Assembly (NCBI GenBank): GCA_000818095.1
Contig: CP009416.1
Coordinates: 569,501 to 633,500 of the forward strand
Direction of reading: 5' to 3'
DNA: 64,000 bases
Source: Jeotgalibacillus malaysiensis
GTDB lineage: Bacteria > Bacillota > Bacilli > Bacillales > Jeotgalibacillaceae
Made by a program: the position numbers and the translations under genes. Position 1 is the stretch's first letter. The number at the start of each line of letters is the position of its first letter. Shown piece after piece: positions 16,199-26,177 of this stretch. The notes under the pieces were generated by a model. It made no database searches. It was not told where the DNA came from and was given only the letters and a program-made list of their open reading frames with translations.

Positions 16199-17192
16199 AG
16201 ATTTTTATCAGCGGCCACTGCATGATATCCGGATTTCCGTTACAGACCAGTGTAACTTCCGGTGCGGATACTGTATGCCGGCAGAAATATTCGGACCTGA
16301 CTTTGCATTTATGCCAAAAGAGCACTATCTGACGTTTGATGAAATTGAAAAGCTTGTCAGAGCGATGAGCGAAATGGGCGTCGAAAAAGTCAGACTGACA
16401 GGAGGAGAACCGCTCCTCAGAAAAGATCTGCATGAGCTGATTGAAAAGCTCACTGCAATCGAAGGGATCAAAGATATTGCACTCACTACAAATGCAATGA
16501 TGCTGCCAAAGCTTGCAGAAAAACTGAAAGCTGCAGGACTGCAGCGTGTGAATATTAGTATGGATGCAATTGAAGAAGACGTATTTAAAAAAATGAACGG
16601 CAGAAACGTCAGCACAAAACCAGTGATTAAAGGAATCGATGCTGCACTTGAAGCAGGACTCGAAGTAAAGATTAATATGGTCGTGCAAAAAGGTGTGAAT
16701 GATGATCAGATTCTTCCAATGGCACGCTATTTTAAAGAACGGGGCATCATGCTCAGATTCATTGAGTTCATGGATGTCGGCAGCACAAACGGCTGGAAGA
16801 TGTCTTCAGTCGTTACCAAAAAAGAAATCATTGATCTTTTAAACGAAGAATTCGAAGTGGCGCCTGCGGATCCAAATTATTATGGTGAAGTGGCTGACCG
16901 CTATATTTATAAAGGAACAGACACTGAAGTCGGCGTGATCTCTTCCGTATCAGATTCATTCTGTTCAACCTGTACACGTGCAAGGCTGTCAGCTGACGGC
17001 AAAATGTATACGTGTCTCTTTGCAACAGAAGGACATGACCTGAAGGAAGCCGTCCAGACGAAAAACCATCCTGAACTGGTTGAAGCCGTATCATCAATCT
17101 GGCGCGTGAGAAAAGATCGCTACTCTGACGAAAGAACAGAGGAAACGGCGAAGAACCGTCCGAAAATCGAGATGTCCTATATCGGCGGCTAA
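16185..17192 (+). CDS. moaA: GTP 3',8-cyclase MoaA
   Basis: A 335-residue radical SAM enzyme that performs the first step of molybdopterin synthesis from GTP. The SAM cluster motif is C23-N-F-R-C27-G-Y-C30, followed by LTGGEPLLR (71-79). The second cluster uses C260, C263 and C277. The C-terminus ends in Gly-Gly as required for activity in known MoaA proteins. ATG 16185 follows GAGGAGG; an in-frame codon at 16107 would add 26 residues inside mobA and is rejected. Confidence 0.95.
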   Translation: MEPIKDFYQRPLHDIRISVTDQCNFRCGYCMPAEIFGPDFAFMPKEHYLTFDEIEKLVRAMSEMGVEKVRLTGGEPLLRKDLHELIEKLTAIEGIKDIALTTNAMMLPKLAEKLKAAGLQRVNISMDAIEEDVFKKMNGRNVSTKPVIKGIDAALEAGLEVKINMVVQKGVNDDQILPMARYFKERGIMLRFIEFMDVGSTNGWKMSSVVTKKEIIDLLNEEFEVAPADPNYYGEVADRYIYKGTDTEVGVISSVSDSFCSTCTRARLSADGKMYTCLFATEGHDLKEAVQTKNHPELVEAVSSIWRVRKDRYSDERTEETAKNRPKIEMSYIGG

Positions 17193-17207
17193 AGGAGCTG
17201 AAATCAT

Positions 17208-17714
17208 TTGCATGAAGAACATAAAAAACAGGCGCCACGCTCAGTTGCTTGTAAAGTCATCACAGTGAGTGATACGAGAACTGAAGAAACAGATAAAAGC
17301 GGCAGGAAAATGAAAGAGATGCTCGAGGCATCCGGTCATGAAATTGCAGCTTATGAAATTGTCACAGATGAAATCATCCTGATTCAGCAGGCAGTAAAAG
17401 CAGGGCTGATGGATGACAGTGTTCAGGCGGTACTGATCAATGGCGGAACCGGGCTCGCTGCTCGGGACGTCACCATTGAAGCAGTGACCCCATTATTTGA
17501 TAAAGAAATTCCAGGCTTCGGTGAACTGTTCAGGTTTTTAAGCTACACTGAAGACATCGGTTCAGCTGCAATGATGTCACGCGCCGTAGCTGGTGTTGCC
17601 GGCAGAACTGCAGTATTTTCAACGCCCGGCTCAACCGGTGCAGTGAAGCTTGCGATGGAAAAGCTGATTCTGCCTGAGCTTGGACATGTGATGCGTGAAT
17701 TGAATAAGGATTAG
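17208..17714 (+). CDS. moaB: Molybdenum cofactor biosynthesis protein MoaB
   Basis: A 168-residue MoaB/MogA-family protein, which adenylates molybdopterin before metal insertion. 'VITVSDTRTEETDKSGRKM', 'VLINGGTGLAARDVTIEAV', 'PGFGELFRFLSY' and 'FSTPGSTGAVKLAM' are its markers. The start is TTG, read from the AAAGGAGCTG site nine bases upstream; the nearby ATG at 17212 is in another frame. It closes the operon, and a terminator follows. Confidence 0.93.
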   Translation: MHEEHKKQAPRSVACKVITVSDTRTEETDKSGRKMKEMLEASGHEIAAYEIVTDEIILIQQAVKAGLMDDSVQAVLINGGTGLAARDVTIEAVTPLFDKEIPGFGELFRFLSYTEDIGSAAMMSRAVAGVAGRTAVFSTPGSTGAVKLAMEKLILPELGHVMRELNKD

Positions 17715-17716
17715 AA

Positions 17717-17745
17717 TGAAACCGTAGCCCGGGGCTGCGGTTTTT
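17717..17745 (+). terminator. Intrinsic terminator of the moeA-moaB operon
   Basis: AAACCGTAGCC and GGCTGCGGTTTTT pair around CGG. Array A2 starts 18 bases beyond. Confidence 0.8.
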
Positions 17746-17762
17746 GTTTTGGAGCGGGGGGA

Positions 17763-17883
17763 GTTTGTTGGTGTTGTGTTCGAGTTTGTTGCAATTGTCG
17801 CCTGAATTGTCGCGATACACCCGGGCGTTTGTACCAATCCCCCGGGTGTGCGGTAGCAATCCACGCTGAATTTGATTCAGTCC
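17763..17883 (+). repeat. Word array A2 (five units)
   Basis: Five degenerate units with core positions 17767, 17788, 17809, 17831 and 17853 (steps 21, 21, 22, 22). The words are variants of TTTGTAGCAAT. Its last 101 bases are repeated with two mismatches in A3. Confidence 0.85.
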
Positions 17884-17993
17884 CCACCCAAACCATGCAT
17901 TTCCCAAGCATTATGATCGCACTCCCCACTCTTGATGCCCTTAAGAAATAAAAGACTGTTACCTAAGTGCATGAAGATGAATTCGTTTTATGC

Positions 17994-18115
17994 AAATGTC
18001 GGTGTTTTATGCTGGTTTGTTGCAATTGTCTCCTGAATTGTCGCGATACACCCGGGCGTTTGTACCAATCCCCCGGGTGTGCGGTAGCAATCCACGCTGA
18101 ATTTGATCCAGTCCC
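17994..18115 (+). repeat. Word array A3, near-identical copy of A2
   Basis: Bases 18015-18115 repeat 17783-17883 with two differences (G/T and T/C), and the first unit is also recognisable at 17998. The spacer between the two copies (17884-17993) holds no gene. The near identity points to a recent duplication of the whole array. Confidence 0.9.
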
Positions 18116-18184
18116 TCCACTCCAAACTCCTCTCCCACACCCGCAAAAAAATTGTCGAAATTATGTCTTTTTTTAGAGAATCTA

Positions 18185-18210
18185 GTTTTGCGAAACATTC
18201 GATAGGGTAT
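18185..18210 (+). promoter_or_regulatory. SigB-type promoter for the formate dehydrogenase operon
   Basis: GTTTTG (18185-18190), 14 bases, then a perfect GGGTAT (18205-18210), 79 bases before the start codon. The related B. subtilis yjgC-yjgD operon is SigB-dependent as far as I recall, which supports the call. Confidence 0.6.
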
Positions 18211-18289
18211 TTATGACCAGGTGCGAAAACTGAATATTTCTAAAAAAGCTGCTTTCTGAGCAGAAATCCATTACGGGGGAGAGATCGAT

Positions 18290-21253
18290 GTGTCAGGTCA
18301 AATTAACGTAACGATTAACGGCAAACCGGCTGTTATCAGTGAACATCTGTCTGCAATGCAGGCATTAGAAGATCACCAGACTGAAGTGCCTTCTGTGTGT
18401 TATCACCCGAGTCTCGGAGCAATTGAGACTTGTGATACGTGTATTGTAAAAGTAAACGGTGAGTTCGTCCGTTCCTGCTCTACACAGCTGAAAGAAGGGG
18501 ACGCAATTGATGGCGTATCTGCAGACGTAAAAGAAGCGCAGGTCGTCGGAATGGACAGGATTCTCAGAAATCACGAGCTGTACTGTACAGTGTGTGATTA
18601 CAACAATGGTACGTGCGAAATACATAACACCGTCAAGGACATGAAAGTCAATCATCAGAGCATGCCATTTGAAGAAAAGCCTTATGAAGTTGATGATTCA
18701 AATCCATTTTACCGCTATGATCCGGACCAGTGTATTTTATGCGGACGCTGCGTGGAAGCTTGTCAGGACGTTCAGGTAACTGAAACACTGACAATTGACT
18801 GGACACTGAAAAAGCCCCGTGTGATCTGGGATAAAAACTCTAAAATCAATGAATCTTCATGTGTATCATGCGGCCACTGTTCAACAGTCTGCCCATGTAA
18901 CGCAATGATGGAAAAAGGGATGGAAGGCGAGGCAGGATTCCTGACGGGTCTTGCGAAAAATACGCTTCGTCCAATGATTGAAATTACGAAAAATGTCGAA
19001 ACGGGCTATGGCTCAATTCTTGCAATTTCAGATGCAGAATCTGCAATGCGTGAAGACCGGATTAAAAAGACGAAAACTGTCTGCACATACTGTGGAGTCG
19101 GCTGCAGCTTTGATATCTGGACGAAGGACCGTAAAATCCTGAAAGTCGAACCTTCCGTTGACGCGCCGGCAAATGGAATCTCTACGTGTGTGAAGGGTAA
19201 GTTCGGCTGGGATTTCGTTAATAGTGAATCAAGAATTACGAAACCTTTGATCCGTGAAGGAGACGCATTCAGAGAAGCTGAATGGGATGAGGCGCTGAAT
19301 CTGGTTGCTTCAAAAATGAAAGAGCATAAGAAAAACAATGGTGCAGACTCAATGGCTTTCATCAGTTCTTCTAAATGCACGAATGAAGAGTCTTACGTCA
19401 TGCAGAAACTTGCGCGTGGTGTCATCGGGACAAATAACGTGGATAACTGTTCAAGATACTGTCAGACACCTGCAACAATGGGTCTTTTCAGAACGGTTGG
19501 CCACGGCGGTGACTCAGGTTCGATTACTGATATCGCCCAGGCAGGACTTGTGCTGATTGTCGGATCGAATACAGCTGAATCACATCCCGTTCTCGCTACC
19601 CGTGTGAAGCGTGCTCATAAGCTTCACGGACAGCGTTTACTCGTATCTGATATTAGAAAACATGAAATGGCAGATCGCGCGGACCTGTTTTTCCAGCCGA
19701 AGCCTGGATCAGACCTCGTATGGCTGTCAGCAGTTACAAAGTATATTGTTGATCAGGGCTGGGCGGATGAAACGTTCCTGAATAACCGTGTTAATGGCCT
19801 TCAGGAATATGTAGACAGTCTTGAAAAATTCACACTGGACTATGCTTCAGAAGCAACCGGCTTATCAAAAGAAACACTAATCCAGATTGCTGAAGAAGTA
19901 CACAATGCGAAAACAACCTCAGTCCTTTGGGCAATGGGTGTTACCCAGCACTCAGGCGGAAGTGATACGAGTACAGCGATCTCCAACCTGCTGTTAATCA
20001 CAGGTAACTATGGTAAGCCTGGTGCAGGAAGCTATCCGCTGCGCGGTCACAACAACGTACAGGGAGCCAGTGACTTTGGCAGCATGCCTGACCGCTTCCC
20101 TGGTTATGAAAAAGTGGCTGATGATGACGTCAGAACGAAATATGAAAAAGCATGGAATACAACCATTCCTGCTGAACCTGGCCTCAACAACCATGAGATG
20201 ATCGATGCGATCCATGACGGCAACCTGAAGATGATGTACCTGAAGGGTGAAGACATGGGTATTGTCGACTCTAACATCAACTATGTGCACGAAGCATTTG
20301 AAAAGCTCGATTTCTTCGTTGTACAGGATATCTTCCTTTCGAAAACGGCAGAATTTGCAGACGTGGTACTGCCTGCAAGCCCGAGTCTTGAAAAGGACGG
20401 TACATTTACCAACACTGAAAGACGTGTGCAGCGTCTGTATCAGGCACTTGAGCCGCTTGGCGATTCAAGACCTGACTGGGAAATTATTCAGGACCTTGCA
20501 AACCGTCTCGGTGCAGAGTGGAACTACACGCATCCAAGTGAAATCATGGAGGAAGCTGCATCACTTGCACCGCTATACGCAGGTGTCACATATGAGCGTC
20601 TGGAAGGATACAAGAGCCTTCAATGGCCTGTTGCAGCTGATGGTACTGACTCACCGCTTCTATTCCTTGAAGACTTCCCGTTCCCGGATGGAAAAGCACG
20701 ACTGTTCCCGGTGGACTGGACAAAGCCGCTTGAATTTGAAGAGGAGTATGATATTCACGTCAATAATGGCCGTCTGCTTGAACATTTCCATGAAGGCAAC
20801 ATGACTTATAAGTCAGAAGGAATTGCTTCAAAAACGCCTAACGTCTTCCTGGAAGTATCTGAAGAGCTGGCGAAAGATCGGGGACTGGAAGATGGCACGC
20901 TTGTCAGACTCACGTCACCATACGGCGCTGTGAAGGTAGAGTGTCTGGTCACTGACCGCGTAAAAGGAAAAGAAGTCTATCTGCCAATGAACGATAACGC
21001 AGAAGGTGCGATTAACTATCTGACCAGCTCACAGGCAGATAAAGACACGGATACACCTGCTTATAAGGAAATCAGCGCAAAGATGGAAGTACTGAAGCCA
21101 AAAGGTGAAAGACCGATTCCAAGAACGAATCACAGAAACGGTAACCCTCAGCCGCAGCTTGGCGTCAGAGTGGATAAGAAGTGGGCACGTAAAGACTACG
21201 TGTTCCCTGGAGACCTTGTGAAACTTCGGAAGGAGGCGTCTAAGCGTGGCTAA
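18290..21253 (+). CDS. Formate dehydrogenase, alpha subunit (YjgC/YrhE type)
   Basis: A 987-residue molybdenum enzyme oxidising formate to CO2. In order: a 2Fe-2S domain (C37, C48, C51, C63), a NuoG-type 4Fe-4S site (H95, C99, C102, C109), two ferredoxin clusters (C148/151/154/158 and C191/194/197/201), the catalytic domain's 4Fe-4S site (C265, C268, C272, C300), then the bis-MGD domain and molydopterin-binding C-terminus. C391 in D-N-C-S-R-Y-C-Q stands where E. coli FdhF has selenocysteine, so this is a Cys enzyme. There is no signal peptide, so it is cytoplasmic. GTG 18290 follows GGGGGAGAG. The N-terminal clusters suggest electron transfer to NAD or another soluble partner; no separate diaphorase gene is seen. 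Confidence 0.93.
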   Translation: MSGQINVTINGKPAVISEHLSAMQALEDHQTEVPSVCYHPSLGAIETCDTCIVKVNGEFVRSCSTQLKEGDAIDGVSADVKEAQVVGMDRILRNHELYCTVCDYNNGTCEIHNTVKDMKVNHQSMPFEEKPYEVDDSNPFYRYDPDQCILCGRCVEACQDVQVTETLTIDWTLKKPRVIWDKNSKINESSCVSCGHCSTVCPCNAMMEKGMEGEAGFLTGLAKNTLRPMIEITKNVETGYGSILAISDAESAMREDRIKKTKTVCTYCGVGCSFDIWTKDRKILKVEPSVDAPANGISTCVKGKFGWDFVNSESRITKPLIREGDAFREAEWDEALNLVASKMKEHKKNNGADSMAFISSSKCTNEESYVMQKLARGVIGTNNVDNCSRYCQTPATMGLFRTVGHGGDSGSITDIAQAGLVLIVGSNTAESHPVLATRVKRAHKLHGQRLLVSDIRKHEMADRADLFFQPKPGSDLVWLSAVTKYIVDQGWADETFLNNRVNGLQEYVDSLEKFTLDYASEATGLSKETLIQIAEEVHNAKTTSVLWAMGVTQHSGGSDTSTAISNLLLITGNYGKPGAGSYPLRGHNNVQGASDFGSMPDRFPGYEKVADDDVRTKYEKAWNTTIPAEPGLNNHEMIDAIHDGNLKMMYLKGEDMGIVDSNINYVHEAFEKLDFFVVQDIFLSKTAEFADVVLPASPSLEKDGTFTNTERRVQRLYQALEPLGDSRPDWEIIQDLANRLGAEWNYTHPSEIMEEAASLAPLYAGVTYERLEGYKSLQWPVAADGTDSPLLFLEDFPFPDGKARLFPVDWTKPLEFEEEYDIHVNNGRLLEHFHEGNMTYKSEGIASKTPNVFLEVSEELAKDRGLEDGTLVRLTSPYGAVKVECLVTDRVKGKEVYLPMNDNAEGAINYLTSSQADKDTDTPAYKEISAKMEVLKPKGERPIPRTNHRNGNPQPQLGVRVDKKWARKDYVFPGDLVKLRKEASKRG

Positions 21254-21953
21254 AGCGACAAAAGTAATTCACCGTATGGAAATCAGTGAAGAAGAAATCC
21301 GCCAAAGAGATTTAGAGGAACTGAAAACACGGCTCCTTGAAAACAAAGATGCGATCCATGAGATCTTTGACATGATTGAGCATATGCAAAAAAGAGGTGT
21401 GCTTGATATGGGCACTTCACTATTTGCAGAAGGGGATAAAGTGCTTGATGTGATCGTCAAAACACTTGATTCTAAAGAAACAACTAACAGTATTAAAAAT
21501 CTTCTTTTAATGGTTGGTACGCTCGGTACACTGAATGTCCAGCAGCTTGAACCGCTGATTCTGAAAGTGAATGCAGGTATTGCTAAAGTTGCAGAGCTCG
21601 ATGAAAAGCGCGAACAGAAAGGGTACTTCACCCTTCTTCGTTCACTGAATGATCCGGAAGTAAAACGTGCGATGGCAGTAGGTGCAGCATTTTTAAAAGG
21701 GCTTGGCGTAAAGCAGGATGATTATGAGCGAACAACTCAAAAGCCTGAAGATCAGAAAATGGAGGATGACAGTGAACAAGAAGAAAACGAAGACTGGAAT
21801 GGTGATATTTTCACTACTGAATATCATGAGCTGAGTGGTGGTCCGTCTCCTGCGAAAAATGAGTCGCGTTCCTCCAGTAAGAGCAGCTGGCTTGTGCCTG
21901 CAGGGCTTGCACTAGCAGCAATTCCGCTCTACTTCTTAAACAAAAAATCATAA
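21246..21953 (+). CDS. DUF1641 protein, formate dehydrogenase partner (YjgD/YrhD-like)
   Basis: A 235-residue protein whose first 155 residues are a DUF1641 domain ('[20 protein letters not shown]', '[18 protein letters not shown]'). An acidic linker and a C-terminal hydrophobic segment ('[18 protein letters not shown]') ending N-K-K-S follow. The family is regularly encoded beside this type of formate dehydrogenase, but its role is not known. The tail segment could anchor the complex to the membrane, an extension beyond the shorter B. subtilis relatives. GTG 21246 overlaps the dehydrogenase gene by eight bases. Confidence 0.85.
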   Translation: MAKATKVIHRMEISEEEIRQRDLEELKTRLLENKDAIHEIFDMIEHMQKRGVLDMGTSLFAEGDKVLDVIVKTLDSKETTNSIKNLLLMVGTLGTLNVQQLEPLILKVNAGIAKVAELDEKREQKGYFTLLRSLNDPEVKRAMAVGAAFLKGLGVKQDDYERTTQKPEDQKMEDDSEQEENEDWNGDIFTTEYHELSGGPSPAKNESRSSSKSSWLVPAGLALAAIPLYFLNKKS

Positions 21954-21960
21954 TTCAACG

Positions 21961-21982
21961 CCCCGGGCGCAAAAGCCCGGGG
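21961..21982 (+). other. Strong GC hairpin without T-tail
   Basis: CCCCGGGC and GCCCGGGG form an eight-pair stem around GCAAAA, but GGAATAAATTGAGG follows instead of a T-run. It lies between the DUF1641 gene and the transporter and may moderate read-through or protect an mRNA end. Confidence 0.6.
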
Positions 21983-22004
21983 AATAAATTGAGGGGGAAC
22001 AACA

Positions 22005-23279
22005 ATGGCTGGAAAAAAGCTTAAAAACCGCTGGCTGATTGCTGCGTCAGCGGTAGGAATTCATATTTCAATCGGTTCTGTTTATTCATGGAGTGTATTT
22101 TCAAACCCATTAAATGAAAAGCATGGGTGGGCAGCAAGTGATATTGCCCTGATTTTTAGTATCGCAATCTTATTTTTAGGTCTTTCAGCTGCTTTTATGG
22201 GACACTTTGTTGAAAAACATGGTCCAAGAAAATCCGGAATGATTGCAGCAATCAGTTTTGGACTCGGGATGATCGGGTCTGGATTTGCAGATGGAATCGG
22301 AAATCTGTACTTGCTGTATTTCTTTTATGGTGTACTTGGTGGTATTGGACTAGGGATCGGTTATATTACACCGGTTTCTACACTGGTCAAATGGTTCCCG
22401 GACAGACGCGGACTGGCAACTGGTCTTGCCATCATGGGGTTTGGTTTTGCGTCAATGATTGCAAGTCCGGTTATGGAAGCGTTAATTAACAACATCGGTA
22501 TTTCAGGAACATTTTATTTACTTGGTGCCATCTATTTTGTAGTTATGTTCAGTTCTTCTCTTTATCTTGAAAAACCACCTGCTGATTATGTGCCTAAGGG
22601 TATGACGCAGGAAGAAAAGAAAGAAAAAGAGGAAAACAAAGATACTGGAGATCTTGCTCAACTGACAGCAAATGAAGCTGTTAAGACAGTTCGTTTCTGG
22701 GCGCTGTGGATTATGCTTTTCATCAATGTAACATGCGGAATCGCCATTATCTCAGTAGCTTCTCCAATGGCTCAATCCATTGCAGGTATGACCGCTGGAG
22801 CAGCTGCTATAATGGTAGGGATCATGGGTGTGTTTAACGGGCTTGGAAGGCTTGGGTGGGCTTCCGCTTCAGATTATATCGGCCGCCCTAATACGTATAC
22901 TACATTTTTTGTTTTACAAATCGCAGCATTTGTTCTCTTACCAAACGTCACAAATGCGCTTATTTTCCAGATTTTAATTTTCGTTATCCTGTCTTGTTAT
23001 GGTGGAGGCTTTGCTTCAATTCCTGCATTCATTGGAGACCTGTTTGGTACAAAACAGCTTGGTGCGATCCACGGCTACATTTTAACAGCCTGGGCAGCAG
23101 CTGGCCTTGTCGGACCTAGCGTTGTAACGAGAATCGAAGAAGCAACGAACAGCTATGCCCTGACCATGTACATTTTTACAGGTGCATTCGTCGTCGCATT
23201 AATTGTATCTCTGCTGATCCGTGTTAATATTAAGAAAATACGTGAAGAAAATGCTGCACCGGCTGAAGCAACAAGCTGA
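22005..23279 (+). CDS. OFA-family MFS transporter (oxalate/formate antiporter type)
   Basis: A 424-residue protein with 12 membrane helices. The N-terminus 'IHISIGSVYSWSVFSNPL', the loop 'FVEKHGPRKSGM', 'GIGLGIGYITPVSTLVKWFPDRRGLATG' (in parts) and the C-terminal 'GSIPAF'-like GGGFASIPAFIGDLFG are typical of OFA transporters. Its place between formate dehydrogenase and fdhD makes formate, or a carboxylate that yields formate, the likely substrate; this is inference from context. It has its own AGGGGGAA ribosome binding site and a terminator behind it. Confidence 0.87.
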   Translation: MAGKKLKNRWLIAASAVGIHISIGSVYSWSVFSNPLNEKHGWAASDIALIFSIAILFLGLSAAFMGHFVEKHGPRKSGMIAAISFGLGMIGSGFADGIGNLYLLYFFYGVLGGIGLGIGYITPVSTLVKWFPDRRGLATGLAIMGFGFASMIASPVMEALINNIGISGTFYLLGAIYFVVMFSSSLYLEKPPADYVPKGMTQEEKKEKEENKDTGDLAQLTANEAVKTVRFWALWIMLFINVTCGIAIISVASPMAQSIAGMTAGAAAIMVGIMGVFNGLGRLGWASASDYIGRPNTYTTFFVLQIAAFVLLPNVTNALIFQILIFVILSCYGGGFASIPAFIGDLFGTKQLGAIHGYILTAWAAAGLVGPSVVTRIEEATNSYALTMYIFTGAFVVALIVSLLIRVNIKKIREENAAPAEATS

Positions 23280-23288
23280 TGCTGTCGG

Positions 23289-23317
23289 TCCGGGCTATCT
23301 CAGCCCGGACTTTTCTT
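23289..23317 (+). terminator. Intrinsic terminator after the OFA gene
   Basis: GTCCGGGC and GCCCGGAC pair around TATCTCA, followed by TTTTCTT. Confidence 0.8.
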
Positions 23318-23339
23318 ACTTGAAAGGGAAGGATGCTGG

Positions 23340-24152
23340 ATGAGCGCTGATTCCGTGAAAAAAAGAAAGATTTTAAAAGTAACAGATGGGGAAGCATCTT
23401 GGGTGGAAGATTCAATTGTCACTGAGCAGGTGCTGACGATCAAACTGAATGGAGAGGAATTTGTCACTGTTGTCTGTTCCCCTGAATATATGGAGGATCT
23501 TGCTGTAGGATACCTGACAGCAGAGGGCGTTATCCGTTCAGCAAAAGATATCAGCTCGGTCAGATTGGATCAAAAAGGCGGATTTATTCATGTGATGGCT
23601 GATCACCTTAATCCACTCTATGGTTCTCTGCAAAATAAACGCTACATCACATCATGCTGCGGAGGAAGCCGTCAGGGGTTTGTCTTTGCAAGTGATGCAA
23701 TGACCGCAAAAACTATGACGGAGCAAAGTGTGAAATTAAAACCTGAACAATGTTTTAATCTCATGAAAAAGCTGCAGCATTCCGCCGACACCTTTAAAGA
23801 AACAGGGGGCGTGCATAATGCGGCATTATGTACAGAAGATGACATTGTCCTGAGCCGGATGGATATCGGTCGTCACAATGCGCTCGATAAAATATACGGA
23901 CACTGCCTGCGCAACGATATTTCCGTTAAAAACAAAGTCATCGTCTTCAGTGGCAGACTGTCATCTGAAATCCTCCTCAAGGTCGCAAAAATCGGCTGCG
24001 AGATGGTTATCTCAAAATCAGCTCCAACCGAACGCGCACTGGATCTCGCAGAAGAACTGAACATGACCACCGTCGGCTTTGTCAGAGGAAACTCTTTCAA
24101 CGTCTACACATGTCCTGAGAGAATCCGTCTGAAAGAAGCGCCTGTGTATTAA
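23340..24152 (+). CDS. fdhD: Formate dehydrogenase sulfurtransferase FdhD
   Basis: A 270-residue accessory protein that passes sulfur from a cysteine desulfurase to the molybdenum cofactor of formate dehydrogenase. The sulfur-carrying C-C-G-G-S-R loop is near residue 107; 'TGGVHNAALCTED', 'MDIGRHNALDKIYG', 'FSGRLSSEILLKVA', 'SKSAPTERALDLAEEL' and 'FVRGNSFNVYTCPERI' are conserved. GGAAGG lies upstream of the ATG. It completes the formate island. Confidence 0.94.
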   Translation: MSADSVKKRKILKVTDGEASWVEDSIVTEQVLTIKLNGEEFVTVVCSPEYMEDLAVGYLTAEGVIRSAKDISSVRLDQKGGFIHVMADHLNPLYGSLQNKRYITSCCGGSRQGFVFASDAMTAKTMTEQSVKLKPEQCFNLMKKLQHSADTFKETGGVHNAALCTEDDIVLSRMDIGRHNALDKIYGHCLRNDISVKNKVIVFSGRLSSEILLKVAKIGCEMVISKSAPTERALDLAEELNMTTVGFVRGNSFNVYTCPERIRLKEAPVY

Positions 24153-24212
24153 AGAGATATAAAACAAAACAATCCTATTTTATTAATGAGATGTTATATC
24201 TATTTGAAAACT

Positions 24213-24341
24213 TAGTGCAGCGGAGCGTAAGGCGGCGACTCTGGGACGATAAGTTGGAAGCTGAGACCCCGCAGCCAGGAGGCGAGGAGGCTCAGCAACA
24301 ACCGTCCGGAAAGCGTCCGCCTGAAGCGCAGCGGAACGAGT
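24213..24341 (+). repeat. GC-rich interspersed repeat, copy 1
   Basis: A GC-rich stretch beginning GTGCAGCGGAGCG and ending GAAGCGCAGCGGAACG, with the central hallmark GCTGAGACCCCGCAG and GAGGAGGCTCAGC. It can fold into long stems. Related copies occur at 27151, 40116 (opposite strand), 42962, 45434 and 56174. Such repeats are widespread between genes in Bacillaceae; their role is unknown to me. Confidence 0.8.
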
Positions 24342-24343
24342 AA

Positions 24344-24376
24344 AGGGTGAGACATTTATTGTCCCACCCTGTTTTG
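24344..24376 (+). terminator. Possible terminator after fdhD
   Basis: AGGGTGAGACA pairs with TGTCCCACCCT, then TGTTTTGC. The T-tail is short, and it lies about 190 bases after fdhD, beyond the GC-rich repeat. Confidence 0.5.
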
Positions 24377-24378
24377 CA

Positions 24379-24765
24379 TTATTCAGCCTTCAATTCATCA
24401 TGGTCAATATACTGCACCTGATCCTCAAAAATCAGCTTCGTTCTGAAGCGGTAGCGGCACTGATCACTTTTATCTTTTAAATGCTCAGGAATCGTATAAG
24501 AAAAAGGGATTTCCCTGAAAAAATCACGGTCAATTTCCTTTGACATATAAATTGTTGTTGCAATTTCAACAGGTTTTTCATTTAAATGTTTCGGGTCAAA
24601 CGCCATCAGGTCACATTCAAGACGCGATACTTTTTTCCGCTTCTTCGGCCCCTGTAAATAAAACGTTCCCGTAATAAGAGCACCTGGAATCAGCACATCC
24701 TGATCTAATACCAGATCAACCTTTCCTTTACCTGGAGATAACATATTTGTCAGTTTCTTAATCAT
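24379..24765 (-). CDS. Spo0M-like arrestin-fold protein (short form)
   Basis: A 128-residue protein resembling the N-terminal domain of Spo0M: 'KVDLVLDQDVLIPGALITGT' and 'VSRLECDLMAF', then 'FFREIPFSYTIPEHL'. Spo0M of B. subtilis, about twice as long, affects sporulation and cell division control; here only the first arrestin-like domain is present. The ATG at 24765 follows AAAGGATGTG; an in-frame ATG at 24816 lies inside the upstream gene and has no clear site. It is probably co-transcribed with the MFS gene just upstream. Confidence 0.7.
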   Translation of the reverse strand: MIKKLTNMLSPGKGKVDLVLDQDVLIPGALITGTFYLQGPKKRKKVSRLECDLMAFDPKHLNEKPVEIATTIYMSKEIDRDFFREIPFSYTIPEHLKDKSDQCRYRFRTKLIFEDQVQYIDHDELKAE

Positions 24766-24812
24766 GGTGTCACATCCTTTGAATACTATACGAATGATCT
24801 GCCTTACAGGTT

Positions 24813-26030
24813 TCACTTAATCATACCACCGGGTGTTGCTGCAAGTTTCTCACTGTTTTGCAGTCTGTTGAACCTCATATAAAATACCCCGGTCAGGGCA
24901 AGAGAAAACACGCCAAAGACGATCACCATATAGACAAGACCAATTAAATCAAGGAAAAGCCCTGTCATCAGAAGGACAATCTGAAAAACGATCCGGTCAA
25001 GCATATTCCTGAATGAAAAGAACCTCCCATGAAATTCTTTAGGAATACGCGTCTGAAAAATAGTTGCAGCGGTTGGGAAAAAGCAGCCGACTGCAAAACC
25101 GAAAATGATAAACGAAAGTATTGTAAGAAACGGAATCTCAGCGAAAAATAAAATCAGCTGAGAGAAGCCGATCACAAAAGAGAAAGTAAATAAAATGCTG
25201 TAAGGAGAAAAAGCTTCTCCAAGCTTTTTAATGACAAAAGCGCCTGCCATAAACGCAATACCCTCAGCAGTGTAGATCCATCCCTTTATCGCCGCACTAT
25301 CCTGAATCTCACTAATATTGATCACCACCAGGTTAAATCCACCAATAAATAATAGCGGTACAAGTGTTAAGATCAATGTCATCATCACGATCGGCAAGCC
25401 TTTGATAATTGGAAAAACTTCCTTAAACCCGGCGCTCTTTTTCCCTTCAGAAGGAAGACGCGTAGGCTGGTGTTCCTCAATAACAAGCAGCCATGTCAAT
25501 CCGAACAAAATAAGATAGGACACGAGCGACAATAGATAGACATTAGATAGAGGGAGCTGAACGACCAGTACACCTGCGATCGCTGTACCGAGCACCCTTG
25601 ATAATGTCGCTACATTCATATGAATGCCATTTAGCTGAAGAAGATCTCTCTCAGCGACGACGAGCGGAAGTGCAGCTTGTAAAGCGGGAAAATAAAAAGC
25701 CGCAGCCACCTGTATAAAAACTAAAAAGACAATCATCCAGACAATTGAATCCTGCTGGATCGCAATTAACATAAAAATAACGCTCACTGCCCTGACAAAT
25801 CCTGAAGCAAGCATGACAGTTTTCTTATGCAGTTGATCTATCAGCCTGCCGGCAAGCGGTCCGATTAGAATACTTGCTAAAAGTCCGGCGCCAAGAATCA
25901 GTGATTTTACAAAATCAGATGGAACTTTTTCCTGCATAAACTCCAGATTCCCAATAATACCAAGCCACAATCCAACCCCTGCAATAAACTCACCTGCAAG
26001 CAGGATCCATACATTACGATTACGAAGCAT
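24813..26030 (-). CDS. MFS transporter (efflux type)
   Basis: A 405-residue major facilitator with 12 predicted helices; 'GPLAGRLIDQLHKKTVMLAS' is the loop 2-3 signature, and 'FPTAATIFQTRIPKEFHGRFFSFRNML' (in two parts) resembles the MFS_3 (EntS-like) group. The likely role is export of a drug or siderophore-like compound; substrate unknown. It is the first gene of a two-gene minus-strand unit with the Spo0M-like gene and is divergent from the RsbR paralogue. Confidence 0.8.
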   Translation of the reverse strand: MLRNRNVWILLAGEFIAGVGLWLGIIGNLEFMQEKVPSDFVKSLILGAGLLASILIGPLAGRLIDQLHKKTVMLASGFVRAVSVIFMLIAIQQDSIVWMIVFLVFIQVAAAFYFPALQAALPLVVAERDLLQLNGIHMNVATLSRVLGTAIAGVLVVQLPLSNVYLLSLVSYLILFGLTWLLVIEEHQPTRLPSEGKKSAGFKEVFPIIKGLPIVMMTLILTLVPLLFIGGFNLVVINISEIQDSAAIKGWIYTAEGIAFMAGAFVIKKLGEAFSPYSILFTFSFVIGFSQLILFFAEIPFLTILSFIIFGFAVGCFFPTAATIFQTRIPKEFHGRFFSFRNMLDRIVFQIVLLMTGLFLDLIGLVYMVIVFGVFSLALTGVFYMRFNRLQNSEKLAATPGGMIK

Positions 26031-26177
26031 AACGAACCTTCTTTCTGATCTTTACCTATGTAAAAAGTATGGGGTAAACTATTTCGTTTGTCTATATAAT
26101 AATTAGCATTTACTTTTCAGTTGAAATAGGAGAACATTATATGTAAAGATTCGACAACACCAGGGAGGGAAGCGTGA

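Noticed and set aside
18001-18198. 63-residue minus-strand frame before the formate dehydrogenase
   Set aside because: It covers array A3 and duplicates the translation of A2.
19448-19465. Selenocysteine formate dehydrogenase
   Set aside because: The active-site codon is TGT (Cys391), not TGA.
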